Shown: positions 43,858 to 53,105, numbered from the stretch's first letter. The stretch: 64,000 nucleotides of DNA from Mycobacterium sp. ITM-2016-00318 (GCF_002968285.2 NZ_CP134400.1:4588001-4652000), one strand, 5' to 3'. The notes: generated by a model from the sequence alone, not told the origin. Made by a program: numbers and translations.

Positions 43858-44334
43858 ATGATCGCCGACGATCTGCGGCAGCGCCGCCTCGAGACCATCT
43901 CAGAGCACATGGACACCGAGGTGACCCAGGAGTTCGACCGGACCCTGGCCACCTTCAACGGCCACCCGCGCTACGAGATCATGCCGACGGGCCAGGTCTT
44001 CGACGGCGACGAGGAGGTCATGGGCTACTACCGTATGACTAGAACCGCGTTTCCCGACCAGCGCCACGACAATGTCCGCTACCACGTCACCGACGACACG
44101 GTCATCGTCGAGTTCGACTTGCTGGGAACCAATCTCGGTGAGTTTTACGGCCTCCCGCCGACGGGAAAGTCATTTCGGGTGCCGATCATCGCGGTGTTCT
44201 TCTTCGACGGCGACCGCATCGTCAACGAACGCGTGTACTTCGACTCCGCAAGCTTGGTGACACAGATCGGCCGCGGCGAAATCCTTGCCCTGGTAGGCGA
44301 GGACGGCACACGCGAGGAACCGACGATCCCATGA
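43858..44334 (+). CDS. SnoaL/NTF2-like protein
   Basis: 158-aa protein of the ester-cyclase-like SnoaL group in the NTF2 fold: EFDRTLATFNGHPRYEI, then DGDEEVMGYYRMTRTAFPD, GLPPTGKSFRVPIIAVFFFDG. Similar proteins act as cyclases or isomerases or just bind small ligands. It is translationally coupled to the downstream hydrolase by a 4-nt ATGA overlap, so the two probably act on the same compound. Confidence 0.8.
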   Translation: MIADDLRQRRLETISEHMDTEVTQEFDRTLATFNGHPRYEIMPTGQVFDGDEEVMGYYRMTRTAFPDQRHDNVRYHVTDDTVIVEFDLLGTNLGEFYGLPPTGKSFRVPIIAVFFFDGDRIVNERVYFDSASLVTQIGRGEILALVGEDGTREEPTIP

Positions 44335-45128
44335 AGGTCCACCATCTCAACTGCGGCACCATGCATCCGCCGAAGGGGCCGGTGTGCGTATGCCACGTCC
44401 TCGTGGTGGAAACCGACGGCGGCCTCGTCCTGGTCGACGCGGGCTTCGGAACCGGTGACTGCGCCGACCCGAACGCGCGCATCGGGCCGGTGCGGTTCGT
44501 CACCCGTCCCGAGTTCCGCGAGACCGAGACCGCCGCACACCAACTCGACCGCCTCGGCTTCCGCCGCGAGGACGTCCGCCACATCGTGCTGACTCACCTG
44601 GACTCCGATCATGTCGGCGGCGCGGCGGACTTTCCGCACGCACGGCTGCACGTCACGTCCGCCGAAGCCCTCGCGGCCTTTACCGCTCCCACTCGAGCGG
44701 AGAAGGTTCGGTACGGCCGACAGCAATTGGTGAAAGATCACGACATCGTCGAGCACAGTGCCAACGGTGAATCCTGGCGCGGCTTCCCGGCCGCCAAAGA
44801 ACTCACCGAGATTGCGCACGGGATCGTGCTGATCTCCCTGCCCGGCCACAGCCGCGGGCACGCGTGCATCGCGGTCGACGCGGGTCACCGATGGGTCCTG
44901 CACTGCGCTGATGCGTTCTACCACTACGGCACCCTCGACGGATCCCACATCCCGCGCACGCTGTGGACCATGGAGACGGTCGTCGCATTCGACCGGAAGA
45001 AGGTGAATGACACCCATCGGCGCCTTTCGGAGCTCTACCGAAGGCAGGAGCCGGACCTGATCATCGCCCCGGCCCACGACCTGGCGCTGTTCGAGCGCGC
45101 CAAGGAGACCGCCCAGGCCGGCAGCTAG
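44331..45128 (+). CDS. MBL-fold metallo-hydrolase
   Basis: 265-aa zinc hydrolase with the HxxxDH motif in LTHLDSDHVGGAADF, later metal ligands LPGHSRGHA, CADAFYHY and a final PAHD. Family members include lactonases, glyoxalase II and beta-lactamases; the layout resembles quorum-quenching lactonases but this is by eye. It overlaps the SnoaL-like gene. Its TAG stop lies in the CTAG that borders the first insertion sequence, so the element inserted exactly at the gene end without changing the protein. Confidence 0.87.
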   Translation: MKVHHLNCGTMHPPKGPVCVCHVLVVETDGGLVLVDAGFGTGDCADPNARIGPVRFVTRPEFRETETAAHQLDRLGFRREDVRHIVLTHLDSDHVGGAADFPHARLHVTSAEALAAFTAPTRAEKVRYGRQQLVKDHDIVEHSANGESWRGFPAAKELTEIAHGIVLISLPGHSRGHACIAVDAGHRWVLHCADAFYHYGTLDGSHIPRTLWTMETVVAFDRKKVNDTHRRLSELYRRQEPDLIIAPAHDLALFERAKETAQAGS

Positions 45129-46893
45129 GAGACTGCTGAATTATTGCGGCGTGGCGGGGGTGCTTGTGCTGGGGTTTTCGGGATCATTAGATGGTGCAGG
45201 GTCGATCTGATGATCAGCGAGAGTTGTTGGATGCCGAGTCGGTGGCCGGGCATCTTCTGAAGTCCGACAGTGTGTTTGCGTTCCTGTCCGCACATCGGAG
45301 TGAGTTGTTTCCTGAGGAGATGTTCGCCGATCTGTTTCCCTCGCGGCGGGGTCGGCCCAGTGTTCCGGCTGAGGTGATGGCCAGCGTGATCACCCTGCAG
45401 GCGCTGCACGGCCTGTCGGATAACGAGACCGTCGACGCGGTCACCTTTGACCTGCGGTGGAAGGCGGCCTGCGGATTGCCGATCACCGCACCGGCGTTTC
45501 ACTCCACGACGTTGACCTACTGGCGGCGCCGACTGGCGGCCTCAGCTCGGCCGAACCGAATCTTTGAGGCGGTCAAAGCCGTCGTCACCGAGACCGGCGT
45601 GTTGGCCAAGAAGACGCGGCGGGCGTTGGATTCCACCGTCCTCGATGATGCGGTGGCTACTCAGGACACCGTGACTCAGTTGATCGCCGCGATCCGGCGG
45701 GTCCGCCGCGAGGTTCCCGCCGCCGCAGCGGTGATCGAACAGCACTGCACTGCTCACGATTACGACGACCCGGGCAAGCCCGCGATTGCCTGGAACGACA
45801 AGGCCGCCCGTGACGCATTGGTAGATGGCCTGGTCAGTGATGCTCATCGAGTGCTCGGGCATCTACCCGAGCACGAACTCGATCCTCGGGCTGCTGAGGC
45901 GGTGGCGTTGTTGGCGCTGATCGCCGGCCAGGACGTCGAACCGGTCGAGGGCTCCGATGGCACCGACGGGCACTGGCGTATCGCGCAGAAGGTCGCCCCG
46001 GATCGGGTGATCTCCACTGTGGATCCCGACAGCCGCCACGCCCATAAGACGGTGCACCGCCGTCAGGACGGGTTCAAAGCCCACCTCGCGATCGAACCCG
46101 ACACCGGGATCATCACCGACTGCGCGCTGACCAAAGCCAGCGGATCTGACAACCACGAAGCCGTCATCGGGTTGGCCCTCCTGGAGGACGAGCCGAGCCC
46201 GGTGCGAGTGCTCGGCGATTCGGCCTACGGCACCGGTGCGACTCGCGCTGCGCTCGCCGAGGCCAAGCACACCACGATCATCAAACCGATACCCCTGCGC
46301 TCCCCGGTACCCGGCGGATTCACCACCGATGACTTCACCATCGATTTCGACGCCCGCACCGTCACCTGCCCGGCCAACCACACGCTGCCGATTCCGCCCA
46401 GCGGCGGAGTCGGTTTCACAACACGTTGCCGCTCATGCCCTTTAGCGTCTCAATGCACTACCGCGGTTAACGGACGCAAACTCACCCTCAGTGAGTACGA
46501 ACCGCTGCAGCGCGCAGCCCGCAGTCGAGCACGCGACCCCGAGTGGCAAGCCGAGTACCGCCAGCATCGGCCCATGGTCGAACGCTCCATCGCCTGGCTC
46601 ACCCGCAACAACCGCAGAGTCCGCTACCGCGGCGTCACCCGCAACGACCACTGGCTGCACCACCGCAGCGCCGCACTCAACCTGCGTCGCCTCATCTCAC
46701 TGGGCCTGACTCACACCGGAACTACCTGGGCTATCGCCTAACACAGTTGGATTCCGGCCTTGCCGACCGCGAGATCCAGTGTCACGCTCGATTTCGGCGG
46801 GGCGACCTCTTCTGTCGACCCACGGGTCTGACTTCACACCGCCGCACGACGGCTCGAGGCGCCCCGCCCCAACGCCACTAATTCAGCAGTCTC
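45129..46893 (+). mobile_element. IS1182-type insertion sequence, copy 1
   Basis: 1765-bp element bounded by perfect 15-bp terminal inverted repeats GAGACTGCTGAATTA (45129-45143 and 46879-46893), which extend imperfectly inward. It carries one transposase gene. Both ends abut CTAG (45125-45128 and 46894-46897). As CTAG is palindromic it may be a 4-bp target duplication or part of the inverted repeats. A second copy of the same length in inverse orientation is at 53792-55556. Confidence 0.95.
45191..46741 (+). CDS. IS1182-family transposase (copy 1)
   Basis: 516-aa transposase: an N-terminal DUF772-type region (EVMASVITLQALHGLSDNET), a DDE catalytic domain with likely Asp in ALDSTVLDD, Asp in LGDSAYG and Glu in MVERSIAWLTR, and a Cys-rich segment near the C-terminus (CRSCPLASQCT). 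The predicted protein is identical in length and sequence to copy 2, implying recent movement. No frameshift; probably active. Confidence 0.95.
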   Translation: MVQGRSDDQRELLDAESVAGHLLKSDSVFAFLSAHRSELFPEEMFADLFPSRRGRPSVPAEVMASVITLQALHGLSDNETVDAVTFDLRWKAACGLPITAPAFHSTTLTYWRRRLAASARPNRIFEAVKAVVTETGVLAKKTRRALDSTVLDDAVATQDTVTQLIAAIRRVRREVPAAAAVIEQHCTAHDYDDPGKPAIAWNDKAARDALVDGLVSDAHRVLGHLPEHELDPRAAEAVALLALIAGQDVEPVEGSDGTDGHWRIAQKVAPDRVISTVDPDSRHAHKTVHRRQDGFKAHLAIEPDTGIITDCALTKASGSDNHEAVIGLALLEDEPSPVRVLGDSAYGTGATRAALAEAKHTTIIKPIPLRSPVPGGFTTDDFTIDFDARTVTCPANHTLPIPPSGGVGFTTRCRSCPLASQCTTAVNGRKLTLSEYEPLQRAARSRARDPEWQAEYRQHRPMVERSIAWLTRNNRRVRYRGVTRNDHWLHHRSAALNLRRLISLGLTHTGTTWAIA

Positions 46894-47898
46894 CTAGGGC
46901 ACCAGCACCACCTTGCCGACGTTCTCGCGTGCCGCCAGAATCCGGTGCGCCTCACCGGCGTTCGCGAACGGCACCGCTGCGTGCACCACCGGCACGGCGA
47001 TGCCGTCGGTCAGGGCGGTGGTGAGCGGCCCGATCCACGGCTCGAGCGTGCCTCTGTCGTCCCATAGTTTGAGCATGTTCAGCCCGATGACGGCCTTGCT
47101 GTCCGACAACTGGTTGACGAGGTTGAAGCCACGAAGCATCGGCAGCAGCTGCGGCAACGCGGTGCGCAGCGAGCGCTTCTCGCCCTGCTGCATAGCCGAG
47201 AAGCCGTACGCGACGATGCGCCCGCCTGGCCGAATGAGCTCGTAGGAACGCTTGAGTGATTTTCCGCCCATCGCATCGAGCACGATGTCGTAGGGCGGCA
47301 GACCTTTCCACCAACCGTCCTTGCGGTAGTCGATGGTGCGGTCCACGCCGTACTCGACGAGCCTGGCGTGCTTCCCCGGCGAGGCGGTGCCGTGGATTTC
47401 GGCGCCAGCGGCCTTGGCCAGCTGTATCGCCGCGATCCCCACGCCGCCTGCCGCCGCGTGGATCAGCACCCGCTCTCCTGCGCGCAACGAGCCGTACCCG
47501 TGCAGTGCCGCCCACGCCGTGGCGTAGTTGACCGGTATCGCGGCGCCCTGCTCGAAACTCAGCGACTCGGGCAGCGGAATCGCGTCCTGCGCGGAGATGT
47601 TCACGATTTCGGCGTAGCCGCCGAATCGTGTTCCGCCGAAGACCCGTTCGCCGATGCGTGCTGGATCGACACCGTCACCGACCGCCTCGATGGTGCCCGA
47701 CACCTCGTAACCGACGACGCAGGGCGGCTTGGGCGCGTCGGGGTAGAGGCCGACGCGTGCGAGATGGTCCGCGAAGTTCACCCCCGCGGCCCGCACGGCG
47801 ATCTGCACTTGGCCCGTCGACGGTGGCGGCGGGTCCGGTCGCTGCGCGACCTTCAGTACCGAAATGTCACCGTGTTTGGTGATGACGACGGCGCGCAC
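46894..47898 (-). CDS. NADPH:quinone reductase-like zinc-free MDR protein
   Basis: 334-aa medium-chain dehydrogenase/reductase of the quinone oxidoreductase branch: AGVNFADHLARVGLYP, NADP motif HAAAGGVGIAAIQLAK, and no catalytic zinc Cys. It is likely to reduce quinones or activated enones/2-enoyl thioesters. It is the last gene of the P450-hydrolase-SDR-QOR operon, 6 nt after the SDR gene. Its stop (TAG) lies in the CTAG at the right end of IS copy 1. GTG start at 47898. Confidence 0.88.
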   Translation of the reverse strand: MRAVVITKHGDISVLKVAQRPDPPPPSTGQVQIAVRAAGVNFADHLARVGLYPDAPKPPCVVGYEVSGTIEAVGDGVDPARIGERVFGGTRFGGYAEIVNISAQDAIPLPESLSFEQGAAIPVNYATAWAALHGYGSLRAGERVLIHAAAGGVGIAAIQLAKAAGAEIHGTASPGKHARLVEYGVDRTIDYRKDGWWKGLPPYDIVLDAMGGKSLKRSYELIRPGGRIVAYGFSAMQQGEKRSLRTALPQLLPMLRGFNLVNQLSDSKAVIGLNMLKLWDDRGTLEPWIGPLTTALTDGIAVPVVHAAVPFANAGEAHRILAARENVGKVVLVP

Positions 47899-47904
47899 GA
47901 TCGG

Positions 47905-48765
47905 TCAGACCTTCGCGTCGGCAGGCTGTTGTGCGCGACTCCGGAGGCGCCCAACGACCGCGCCGAGCAGGTCGTAGTAATGGGTGGGCGCCACCCGGGT
48001 CAGGATGTCGAAGAGATAGGCGTCGGGACCGACGAGGATGCGCGCCTTGCCGCGCTCGACCCCCTTGTGGATGATTTCGGCGGCCTTGTCCGGCTGCGTC
48101 ATCGTGATTGCGGCGAACTCCTGCGCCATCTGCTCATGGGTTCGGCCGCGCCCCTCCGGATCCTTGCGGAACCGGGCATTGCGCACGATGTTGGTGTTGA
48201 TGCCGCCGGGGTGGACATTGACCGCGGTCACCCCGGTGCCGCGAAGCTCCTGACGAAGCGAGTCGGTGAAACCCCGAACCGCGAACTTCGCCGAGCAGTA
48301 TGCACTCTGGTTGGGCATCCCGGCCAGCCCGAACACGCTCGAGGTGTTCACGATCACCCCGGAATCCTGCTCGACCAGGATCGGCAGAAACGCCCGCGTG
48401 CCGTTGACGACGCCGTGGAAGTTGATGTCCCACAACCAGTTGTCGTCATCGACGTTGGAATCGAGAACGCTCGAGGCGACGGCGACGCCGGCGTTGTTGA
48501 ACACCGCTGCCAGCGGAGCGGGTGCCCAGTCCTGCACCTCGGCCGCGAAGTCGCGCTGGGCGTCGGCATCACGAACATCGAGCACTCGCGTCAGGCTGGG
48601 ACCCGAAAGGCCCGCCTCGGTCTCCTTCAATCCGACCTCGTCGACGTCGACGAGCGCAACCGGGCTGCCGTGACTGGAAAGACGGTGCGCCAGGCCGCGA
48701 CCGATACCGGACGCCGCTCCCGAGATGACGACCGTGCGGCCGCTGATTCGTCTGCGAGTGCTCAT
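47905..48765 (-). CDS. Short-chain dehydrogenase/reductase
   Basis: 286-aa classical SDR: cofactor motif SGAASGIGRGLAHRL (TGxxxGxG type), NNAG, catalytic Ser in NTSSVFG and the YCSAK (YxxxK) active site. It probably oxidises an alcohol made by the neighbouring P450, or reduces the ketone. ATG 48765 has AAGGAG 6 nt upstream and overlaps the hydrolase stop by 4 nt. Members such as Rv3085 in the mymA operon have similar company. Confidence 0.9.
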   Translation of the reverse strand: MSTRRRISGRTVVISGAASGIGRGLAHRLSSHGSPVALVDVDEVGLKETEAGLSGPSLTRVLDVRDADAQRDFAAEVQDWAPAPLAAVFNNAGVAVASSVLDSNVDDDNWLWDINFHGVVNGTRAFLPILVEQDSGVIVNTSSVFGLAGMPNQSAYCSAKFAVRGFTDSLRQELRGTGVTAVNVHPGGINTNIVRNARFRKDPEGRGRTHEQMAQEFAAITMTQPDKAAEIIHKGVERGKARILVGPDAYLFDILTRVAPTHYYDLLGAVVGRLRSRAQQPADAKV

Positions 48766-49685
48766 GAGTGCTCCTTGAGTTCCGTGGTGTCGATGGGGGC
48801 CGACGCGACATGGTCGGTGAGGAGATCGAGCACGCGTTCCCACACCCCGCTCGGAAGATCGTGGCCCATCCCTGCGATGGTTTCCAGGCGGGCGCAGCGG
48901 ATCGCACGCGCCGTTGCGTCGCCCCCGGTCGGGTTCACCATCCGGTCGCGGTTGCCGTGGATCACCAGCGTCGGAACGTCGATCTGGGCCAGTTCGCGGG
49001 TGCGGTCACCGGATCGGAAGACGGCCGCGAGCTGACGCGGGGTGCCAGCGCTCGATTGATCGCGCTCCCACGCGATCGCTGCCCGGTCGCGCACGCGTTG
49101 CTCGTCGAACGGGAAGCCGGGCGAGCCGATGTGGCGGAAGATCGCGATATCGCGTGCGATCGCCGCGTCGCGGCTACGCGGCGGCTTGGACGTCGCCAGT
49201 CGCCACCATGTCGACACGGCCGGACGGCCGATCCGCGGAGCACCGGTGGTCGACATGATGGACGTCAGCGTGCGGACCCGGCCCGGGTAGTGCGCGGCAA
49301 CGGTCTGGGCGATCATGCCGCCCATCGAGATACCGGCCAGATGCGCGTCCCGATAGCCGAGCACGTCGAGCAGCCCGACAGTGTCTCGCGCCATGTCGCC
49401 GAGGTGGTACTGCTGCGGGTGATTGCCACCGCGCAGAATCGAAAGCGGCTTCGGCGGAGGGAATTTCATGTGAGTGGATCGTCCGACGTCGCGGTTGTCG
49501 AACCGAGTGACGCGGTAGCCGCGAGCGGCCAACGCCGTTACGAACTCGATCGGCCAGGAGCCGTGCAGCTGTTGCCCCAAGCCCGCGATGAGCACAATCG
49601 GCGGATCGTTCGGGTCGCCGACCTGCTCGTAACACAACTCGATGCCGCGGCCGACGTCGGCGACTGTCTGGTTGGCTTCCGTCAT
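48762..49685 (-). CDS. Alpha/beta-fold hydrolase
   Basis: 307-aa alpha/beta hydrolase: oxyanion-side motif LIAGLGQQ, nucleophile Ser in GISMGGMIAQ, acid Asp in VIHGNRDRMV and His in GMGHDLP. It should be an esterase or C-C hydrolase; the substrate is unknown. ATGA overlaps link it to both P450 (before) and SDR (after), which is strong evidence for an operon. ATG at 49685 matches the family start. Confidence 0.9.
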   Translation of the reverse strand: MTEANQTVADVGRGIELCYEQVGDPNDPPIVLIAGLGQQLHGSWPIEFVTALAARGYRVTRFDNRDVGRSTHMKFPPPKPLSILRGGNHPQQYHLGDMARDTVGLLDVLGYRDAHLAGISMGGMIAQTVAAHYPGRVRTLTSIMSTTGAPRIGRPAVSTWWRLATSKPPRSRDAAIARDIAIFRHIGSPGFPFDEQRVRDRAAIAWERDQSSAGTPRQLAAVFRSGDRTRELAQIDVPTLVIHGNRDRMVNPTGGDATARAIRCARLETIAGMGHDLPSGVWERVLDLLTDHVASAPIDTTELKEHS

Positions 49686-51040
49686 GCCGGCACCCTCTCC
49701 GAATCGCTGCGAGTTGTTGATGTCGATGCCACCTTTCGTCGGTAGACAACGGCCCGCCCACCGCGTGCCGGTGCTGTGGCCACGCCGCGTGAGTGAACGC
49801 GCTCGCCCGCGGCATACGTTGTGCCGAACTCGAATTCCCGCAGCAGCGTTCGCAGCGTGACGTTCAGTTCCATGTTCGCGAAGGCGGCGCCGATACACCG
49901 GCGGATGCCTCCGCCATACGGGATCCACGTGTGGGTATCGGGACTGGCCCCGAGGAAGCGGTCCGGGTTGAACGACGTCGGGTTGGCGAAGTTCTGCTCT
50001 GACGAATGCGACATCGTGATGCTCGCGATGACGGCGTGCCCCTCGGGAATGACCCACTCGCCCAGCCGAATTCGCTGGCGCGCGACCCTGACGGTGGCTT
50101 CGACGACGGGGCGGACGCGCTGCACTTCCCAGATCGTCGCCTGCAGCAGCTCGGTTCCGCCTGCGTCGGCCCCCGCGGTGAGCCGGGCGAGCAGACGCGG
50201 ATGCCTGCGCAACCGCTCGACCGCCCACGCCAACGTCGTCGCGGTGGTCTCATGGCCCGCCGACAGCAGTGTGAGCAGTTCGTCCGCGATGTGATCGTCG
50301 GAGATCGGCGAGCCGTCCTCGTAGCGCGCCTGCAGCATGAGGGCGAGCACGTCGTTGCGTTCTCCGAATGCGGGATCGTTGCGCGCCTCGGCGATGAGTT
50401 CGGCGATGATCTCGTTGTAGCGCCTGCGGTACCGCTGGACCCGTCCCCATGGGCTCCACGGCCCGAGATCGCGCCGAAAAGCCGCGGGCATCACCGCCAG
50501 TCGGGAGGCGAGCGGGATCATCGAGGGAAACAGCTCCCGCAGTTTGTCGAATGCGCTGCCCTGCGCGCCGAACACCGTGCGGAGGATGGCGTTCAGCGTG
50601 ATGCGCATCATCGGCTGCAACGTCTCGAACTCGCGACCCTCTGGCCAGGTCGCGATCTCGCGCATGACTTCGTCTTCGACGATCGCCTCGTAGCCGGCCA
50701 TGCGCTTGCCGTGAAACGGCGGCACGAGCAGCTTTCGGCGGGCCCGGTGCTCGTCGCCGTCGAGGCTGAACGTCGAGCCGGGGCCGAGGACGGTGCCGAG
50801 GTTGGAGGCGCGGCCGACGAGGTCGCTGCTCGTGGTGAACAGGTCCTTGACCAGAGCCGGATCGCTGACCACGGCGGTTTCGCCGAAGATCGGCAGATTC
50901 ACCGTGAACGCGGTGCCGTAGCGCCGGCCTATCAAGGCCACCGCACGGTGACGCGCGGTGAGGAAGGCCACGCCCATGACGGCCTTCGGTATCCGCGGTC
51001 CCGGCGGCAGCCGAACCGGGTCCTTCGTGGCCTCACCCAT
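49682..51040 (-). CDS. Cytochrome P450 monooxygenase
   Basis: 452-aa P450. Conserved parts are the I-helix AGHETTATTLAWA, ExxR in WEVQRVRP, PERF-like FNPDRFLG and the haem Cys in PYGGGIRRCIG. It resembles class I mycobacterial CYP135/138-type proteins, by eye; ferredoxin and reductase are not in the window. It is the first gene of the four-gene operon. ATG 51040 has AAGGGG close upstream; the frame from 51127 lacks support and crosses the operator array. A half-site array lies 27-55 nt upstream. Confidence 0.9.
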   Translation of the reverse strand: MGEATKDPVRLPPGPRIPKAVMGVAFLTARHRAVALIGRRYGTAFTVNLPIFGETAVVSDPALVKDLFTTSSDLVGRASNLGTVLGPGSTFSLDGDEHRARRKLLVPPFHGKRMAGYEAIVEDEVMREIATWPEGREFETLQPMMRITLNAILRTVFGAQGSAFDKLRELFPSMIPLASRLAVMPAAFRRDLGPWSPWGRVQRYRRRYNEIIAELIAEARNDPAFGERNDVLALMLQARYEDGSPISDDHIADELLTLLSAGHETTATTLAWAVERLRRHPRLLARLTAGADAGGTELLQATIWEVQRVRPVVEATVRVARQRIRLGEWVIPEGHAVIASITMSHSSEQNFANPTSFNPDRFLGASPDTHTWIPYGGGIRRCIGAAFANMELNVTLRTLLREFEFGTTYAAGERVHSRGVATAPARGGRAVVYRRKVASTSTTRSDSERVPA

Positions 51041-51067
51041 GTCGCCCCTTAAGTTTGGTACTCCAAG

Positions 51068-51095
51068 GTACCGCTTACGGTACGTGACCGTACCG
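51068..51095 (-). promoter_or_regulatory. Array of GTACCG/CGGTAC half-sites at the P450 promoter
   Basis: Two overlapping dyads share a half-site: GTACCG-CTTA-CGGTAC (51068-51083) and CGGTACG-TGAC-CGTACCG (51078-51095). Another GGTAC lies at 51057-51061. The array is 27-55 nt upstream of the P450 ATG, where a TetR- or MerR-type repressor would act. It may also affect the divergent SRPBCC gene. Confidence 0.65.
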
Positions 51096-51188
51096 GCGAC
51101 GACAACCCCCCTTCTACATATGTTCAATAACGACGCTGTTGTCGGTGCGTGCGCGCATAGCCCGACCTATACGGCATGCTGATCAGCT

Positions 51189-51692
51189 GTGACCCGCTGG
51201 TATTCGCTCGAGCCAGCCGACGAGGACTTCCTGACGTCGGCTCCGCATGTTTTCACCTACCAAAAGCGTTTCGCCGCGCCGCCCGACGCGGTGTGGGAGC
51301 AGCTCACGTCGGACGCCTCGATCGCGGCGTGGGGCCCTGCAACGAAGGAAGTCAACTGGACTTCGCCACGGCCGTTCGGTGTCGGCACCACCCGGGAGGT
51401 CGTGGCGCCCGCCGGCGCAACCATGCGCGAGCGCTTCTTCCTGTGGCAGGAAGGAACCCGGCACGCCTTCGCGAGCTATGAGTCGACGCTGCCCATCTTC
51501 AAACGCTTCGCCGAGGACTACATCGTCGAAGCCGATGGAAACGACACGCTCTTCACATGGGTGTTGGCTTTCGAACCGAAGCACACGTTGGCATTGCCGG
51601 TCAAGGCGCTGGCACCCGTTATCAAGGCTGCTTTCGGCAAGGTGCCCAATGACGGTCAGCGCTACTGGGCCAAGCGTTCTAAGCGCGCATAG
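51189..51692 (+). CDS. SRPBCC family protein
   Basis: 167-aa START-like protein: FTYQKRFAAPPDAVWEQLTSD at the N-terminus, RERFFLWQEGTRHAFA in the middle and a C-terminal helix. It belongs to the polyketide-cyclase/lipid-binding group and is distinct from the three Rv0857-like paralogues. GTG at 51189 is the start. It is divergent from the P450 operon with 148 nt between, which includes the half-site array, so it may be co-regulated. Confidence 0.78.
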   Translation: MTRWYSLEPADEDFLTSAPHVFTYQKRFAAPPDAVWEQLTSDASIAAWGPATKEVNWTSPRPFGVGTTREVVAPAGATMRERFFLWQEGTRHAFASYESTLPIFKRFAEDYIVEADGNDTLFTWVLAFEPKHTLALPVKALAPVIKAAFGKVPNDGQRYWAKRSKRA

Positions 51693-51763
51693 CCGGCCTG
51701 GTCACCTTCGATGTTGAAGTGCCCGGCCGAAACACGTTCCTCGGCTGAGCCCGCCCCAGTCGG

Positions 51764-52657
51764 TCAGCCGTTTTTCGTCAAAGTGAACTGGCATACGTCG
51801 GTGTAGCCGTCACGGAACAGGTCGGCGCAACCGGTGAGGTACTTCATGTAGCGCTGGTAGACCTCGTCGGATTGAACCGCAATCGCCTGCTCGCGGTGGC
51901 TCTGCAGCGTTGCCGCCCACATGTCCAGCGTGCGAGCGTAGTGAAGCTGCAGCGGCTGGACGCGGGCCACTCGAAAACCGGCTTTTACCGCGTGTTGCTT
52001 AACTTGGGCGACCAAGGGCAGCTCTCCGCCGGGAAAAATCTCATCCATGATGAACAAGATGAACTTCAGCAGTTTCGCCGGTAGCTTCAGCCCCCGCTTC
52101 TGGACCTCTTCCATGCTCGCTCTGACGATCGTATGCAGCAGCATCACGCCATCGGGGGGCAGCACGGAGTGGGCCATGGTGAAGAAGTCGTCGTAGCGAG
52201 CTTTGCCGAAGTGCTCGAACGCGCCGATCGAAACGATCCGGTCTACCGGTTCGCGGAACTCCTCCCAGCCGGCCAAGTACACCCGCCGGCTGCGCGTGCT
52301 GGCCATCGCTCGGAACAATCGGTCAACGGCGATGGCCTGGTTTCTGCTCAAGGTCAGGCCGACGACGTTGACGTCGTATTTCTCCACGGCACGCCGCAGC
52401 GTGGCGCCCCAGCCGCAACCGATGTCGAGCAGCGTCATGCCAGGCTGCAGCCCTAGCTTGCCCAATGCCAGGTCGATTTTGGCGATTTGGGCCTGCTCCA
52501 GAGTCATGTCGTCGCGCTCGAAGTAGGCGCAGCTGTAGGTCTGGGTCGGATCGAGGAAGAGCCGGAAGAACTCATCGGACAGGTCGTAATGAGCCTGGAC
52601 GTTCTCGAAATCCGGTCGCAGGCCGGTCCTTTCCCCACCCGTAGGCACCGACGCCAT
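51764..52657 (-). CDS. Cyclopropane/mycolic-acid-type SAM methyltransferase
   Basis: 297-aa enzyme of the CmaA/MmaA/UmaA family: NVQAHYDLSDEFFRLFLDPTQTYSCAYFE, SAM site LLDIGCGWGATLRRA, SIGAFEHFG. These enzymes add a methyl to double bonds of long acyl chains, forming cyclopropanes, methyl branches or hydroxyls in mycolic acids. The exact modification cannot be read from sequence. In M. tuberculosis a related gene (Rv3720) lies near a tRNA cluster as here. Confidence 0.9.
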   Translation of the reverse strand: MASVPTGGERTGLRPDFENVQAHYDLSDEFFRLFLDPTQTYSCAYFERDDMTLEQAQIAKIDLALGKLGLQPGMTLLDIGCGWGATLRRAVEKYDVNVVGLTLSRNQAIAVDRLFRAMASTRSRRVYLAGWEEFREPVDRIVSIGAFEHFGKARYDDFFTMAHSVLPPDGVMLLHTIVRASMEEVQKRGLKLPAKLLKFILFIMDEIFPGGELPLVAQVKQHAVKAGFRVARVQPLQLHYARTLDMWAATLQSHREQAIAVQSDEVYQRYMKYLTGCADLFRDGYTDVCQFTLTKNG

Positions 52658-52976
52658 GGCGCGAGATTATGCGCCGACCCACATCGACGCAATAGCCGGC
52701 GGCGATTACGGCGCTATAGTCGCCAGCCTGGTGGGGTGATCCGCCAAGCATGGTGATGACGCTGTATATCACCGGCTGCCGTCGGCTTCGACGACCTCAT
52801 CGTGGATCTGCTGACCAGCAGAATGGCAAATTTATCGGAGTCGCTCAGGCGGTATGGGATGAGCTCACGTGTGCGAACCCGCGGTGTCGATGTCAACACC
52901 GACAGATCCAGTCCCTGCTTCGACGGCGACAGCTTCAATCTGCCGCGCTATACCCTCTGAGTTGCACAAAAGCTTG
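52658..52976. other. Gap between methyltransferase and tRNA-Phe
   Basis: 319-nt region with the methyltransferase promoter and an imperfect palindrome GGCGATTA...TAGTCGCC near 52699-52722 around TATAG. It holds only one short doubtful ORF (52802-52960). Confidence 0.5.
52802..52960 (+). CDS. Doubtful short ORF
   Basis: Frame from GTG 52802 to TGA 52960 gives 52 aa beginning VDLLTSRMANLSESLRRYG and ending in DSFNLPRYTL. The composition looks protein-like, but there is no ribosome site and no recognised family. It could be the end of a decayed gene whose upstream part has been lost. Confidence 0.25.
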   Translation: MDLLTSRMANLSESLRRYGMSSRVRTRGVDVNTDRSSPCFDGDSFNLPRYTL

Positions 52977-53050
52977 TGGCCAGGGCCGGGATCGAACCGG
53001 CGACCTTCCGCTTTTCAGGCGGACGCTCGTACCAACTGAGCTACCTGGCC
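52977..53050 (-). tRNA. tRNA-Phe (GAA)
   Basis: Cloverleaf on the minus strand: acceptor GGCCAGG / CCTGGCC, anticodon stem TCCGC / GCGGA with loop CTGAAAA giving anticodon GAA, T-arm GCCGG TTCGATC CCGGC, discriminator A. CCA is not encoded. Confidence 0.95.
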
Positions 53051-53105
53051 CCACGGGCGCCGATGTTGTAACGCTTCTCGCGTGCGCGAGTACTTCGCCG
53101 CCGTT

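Noticed and set aside
51178..51187. Palindrome GCTGATCAGC before the SRPBCC gene as an operator
   Set aside because: Only 10 bp, directly at the start codon and unsupported by a second copy.
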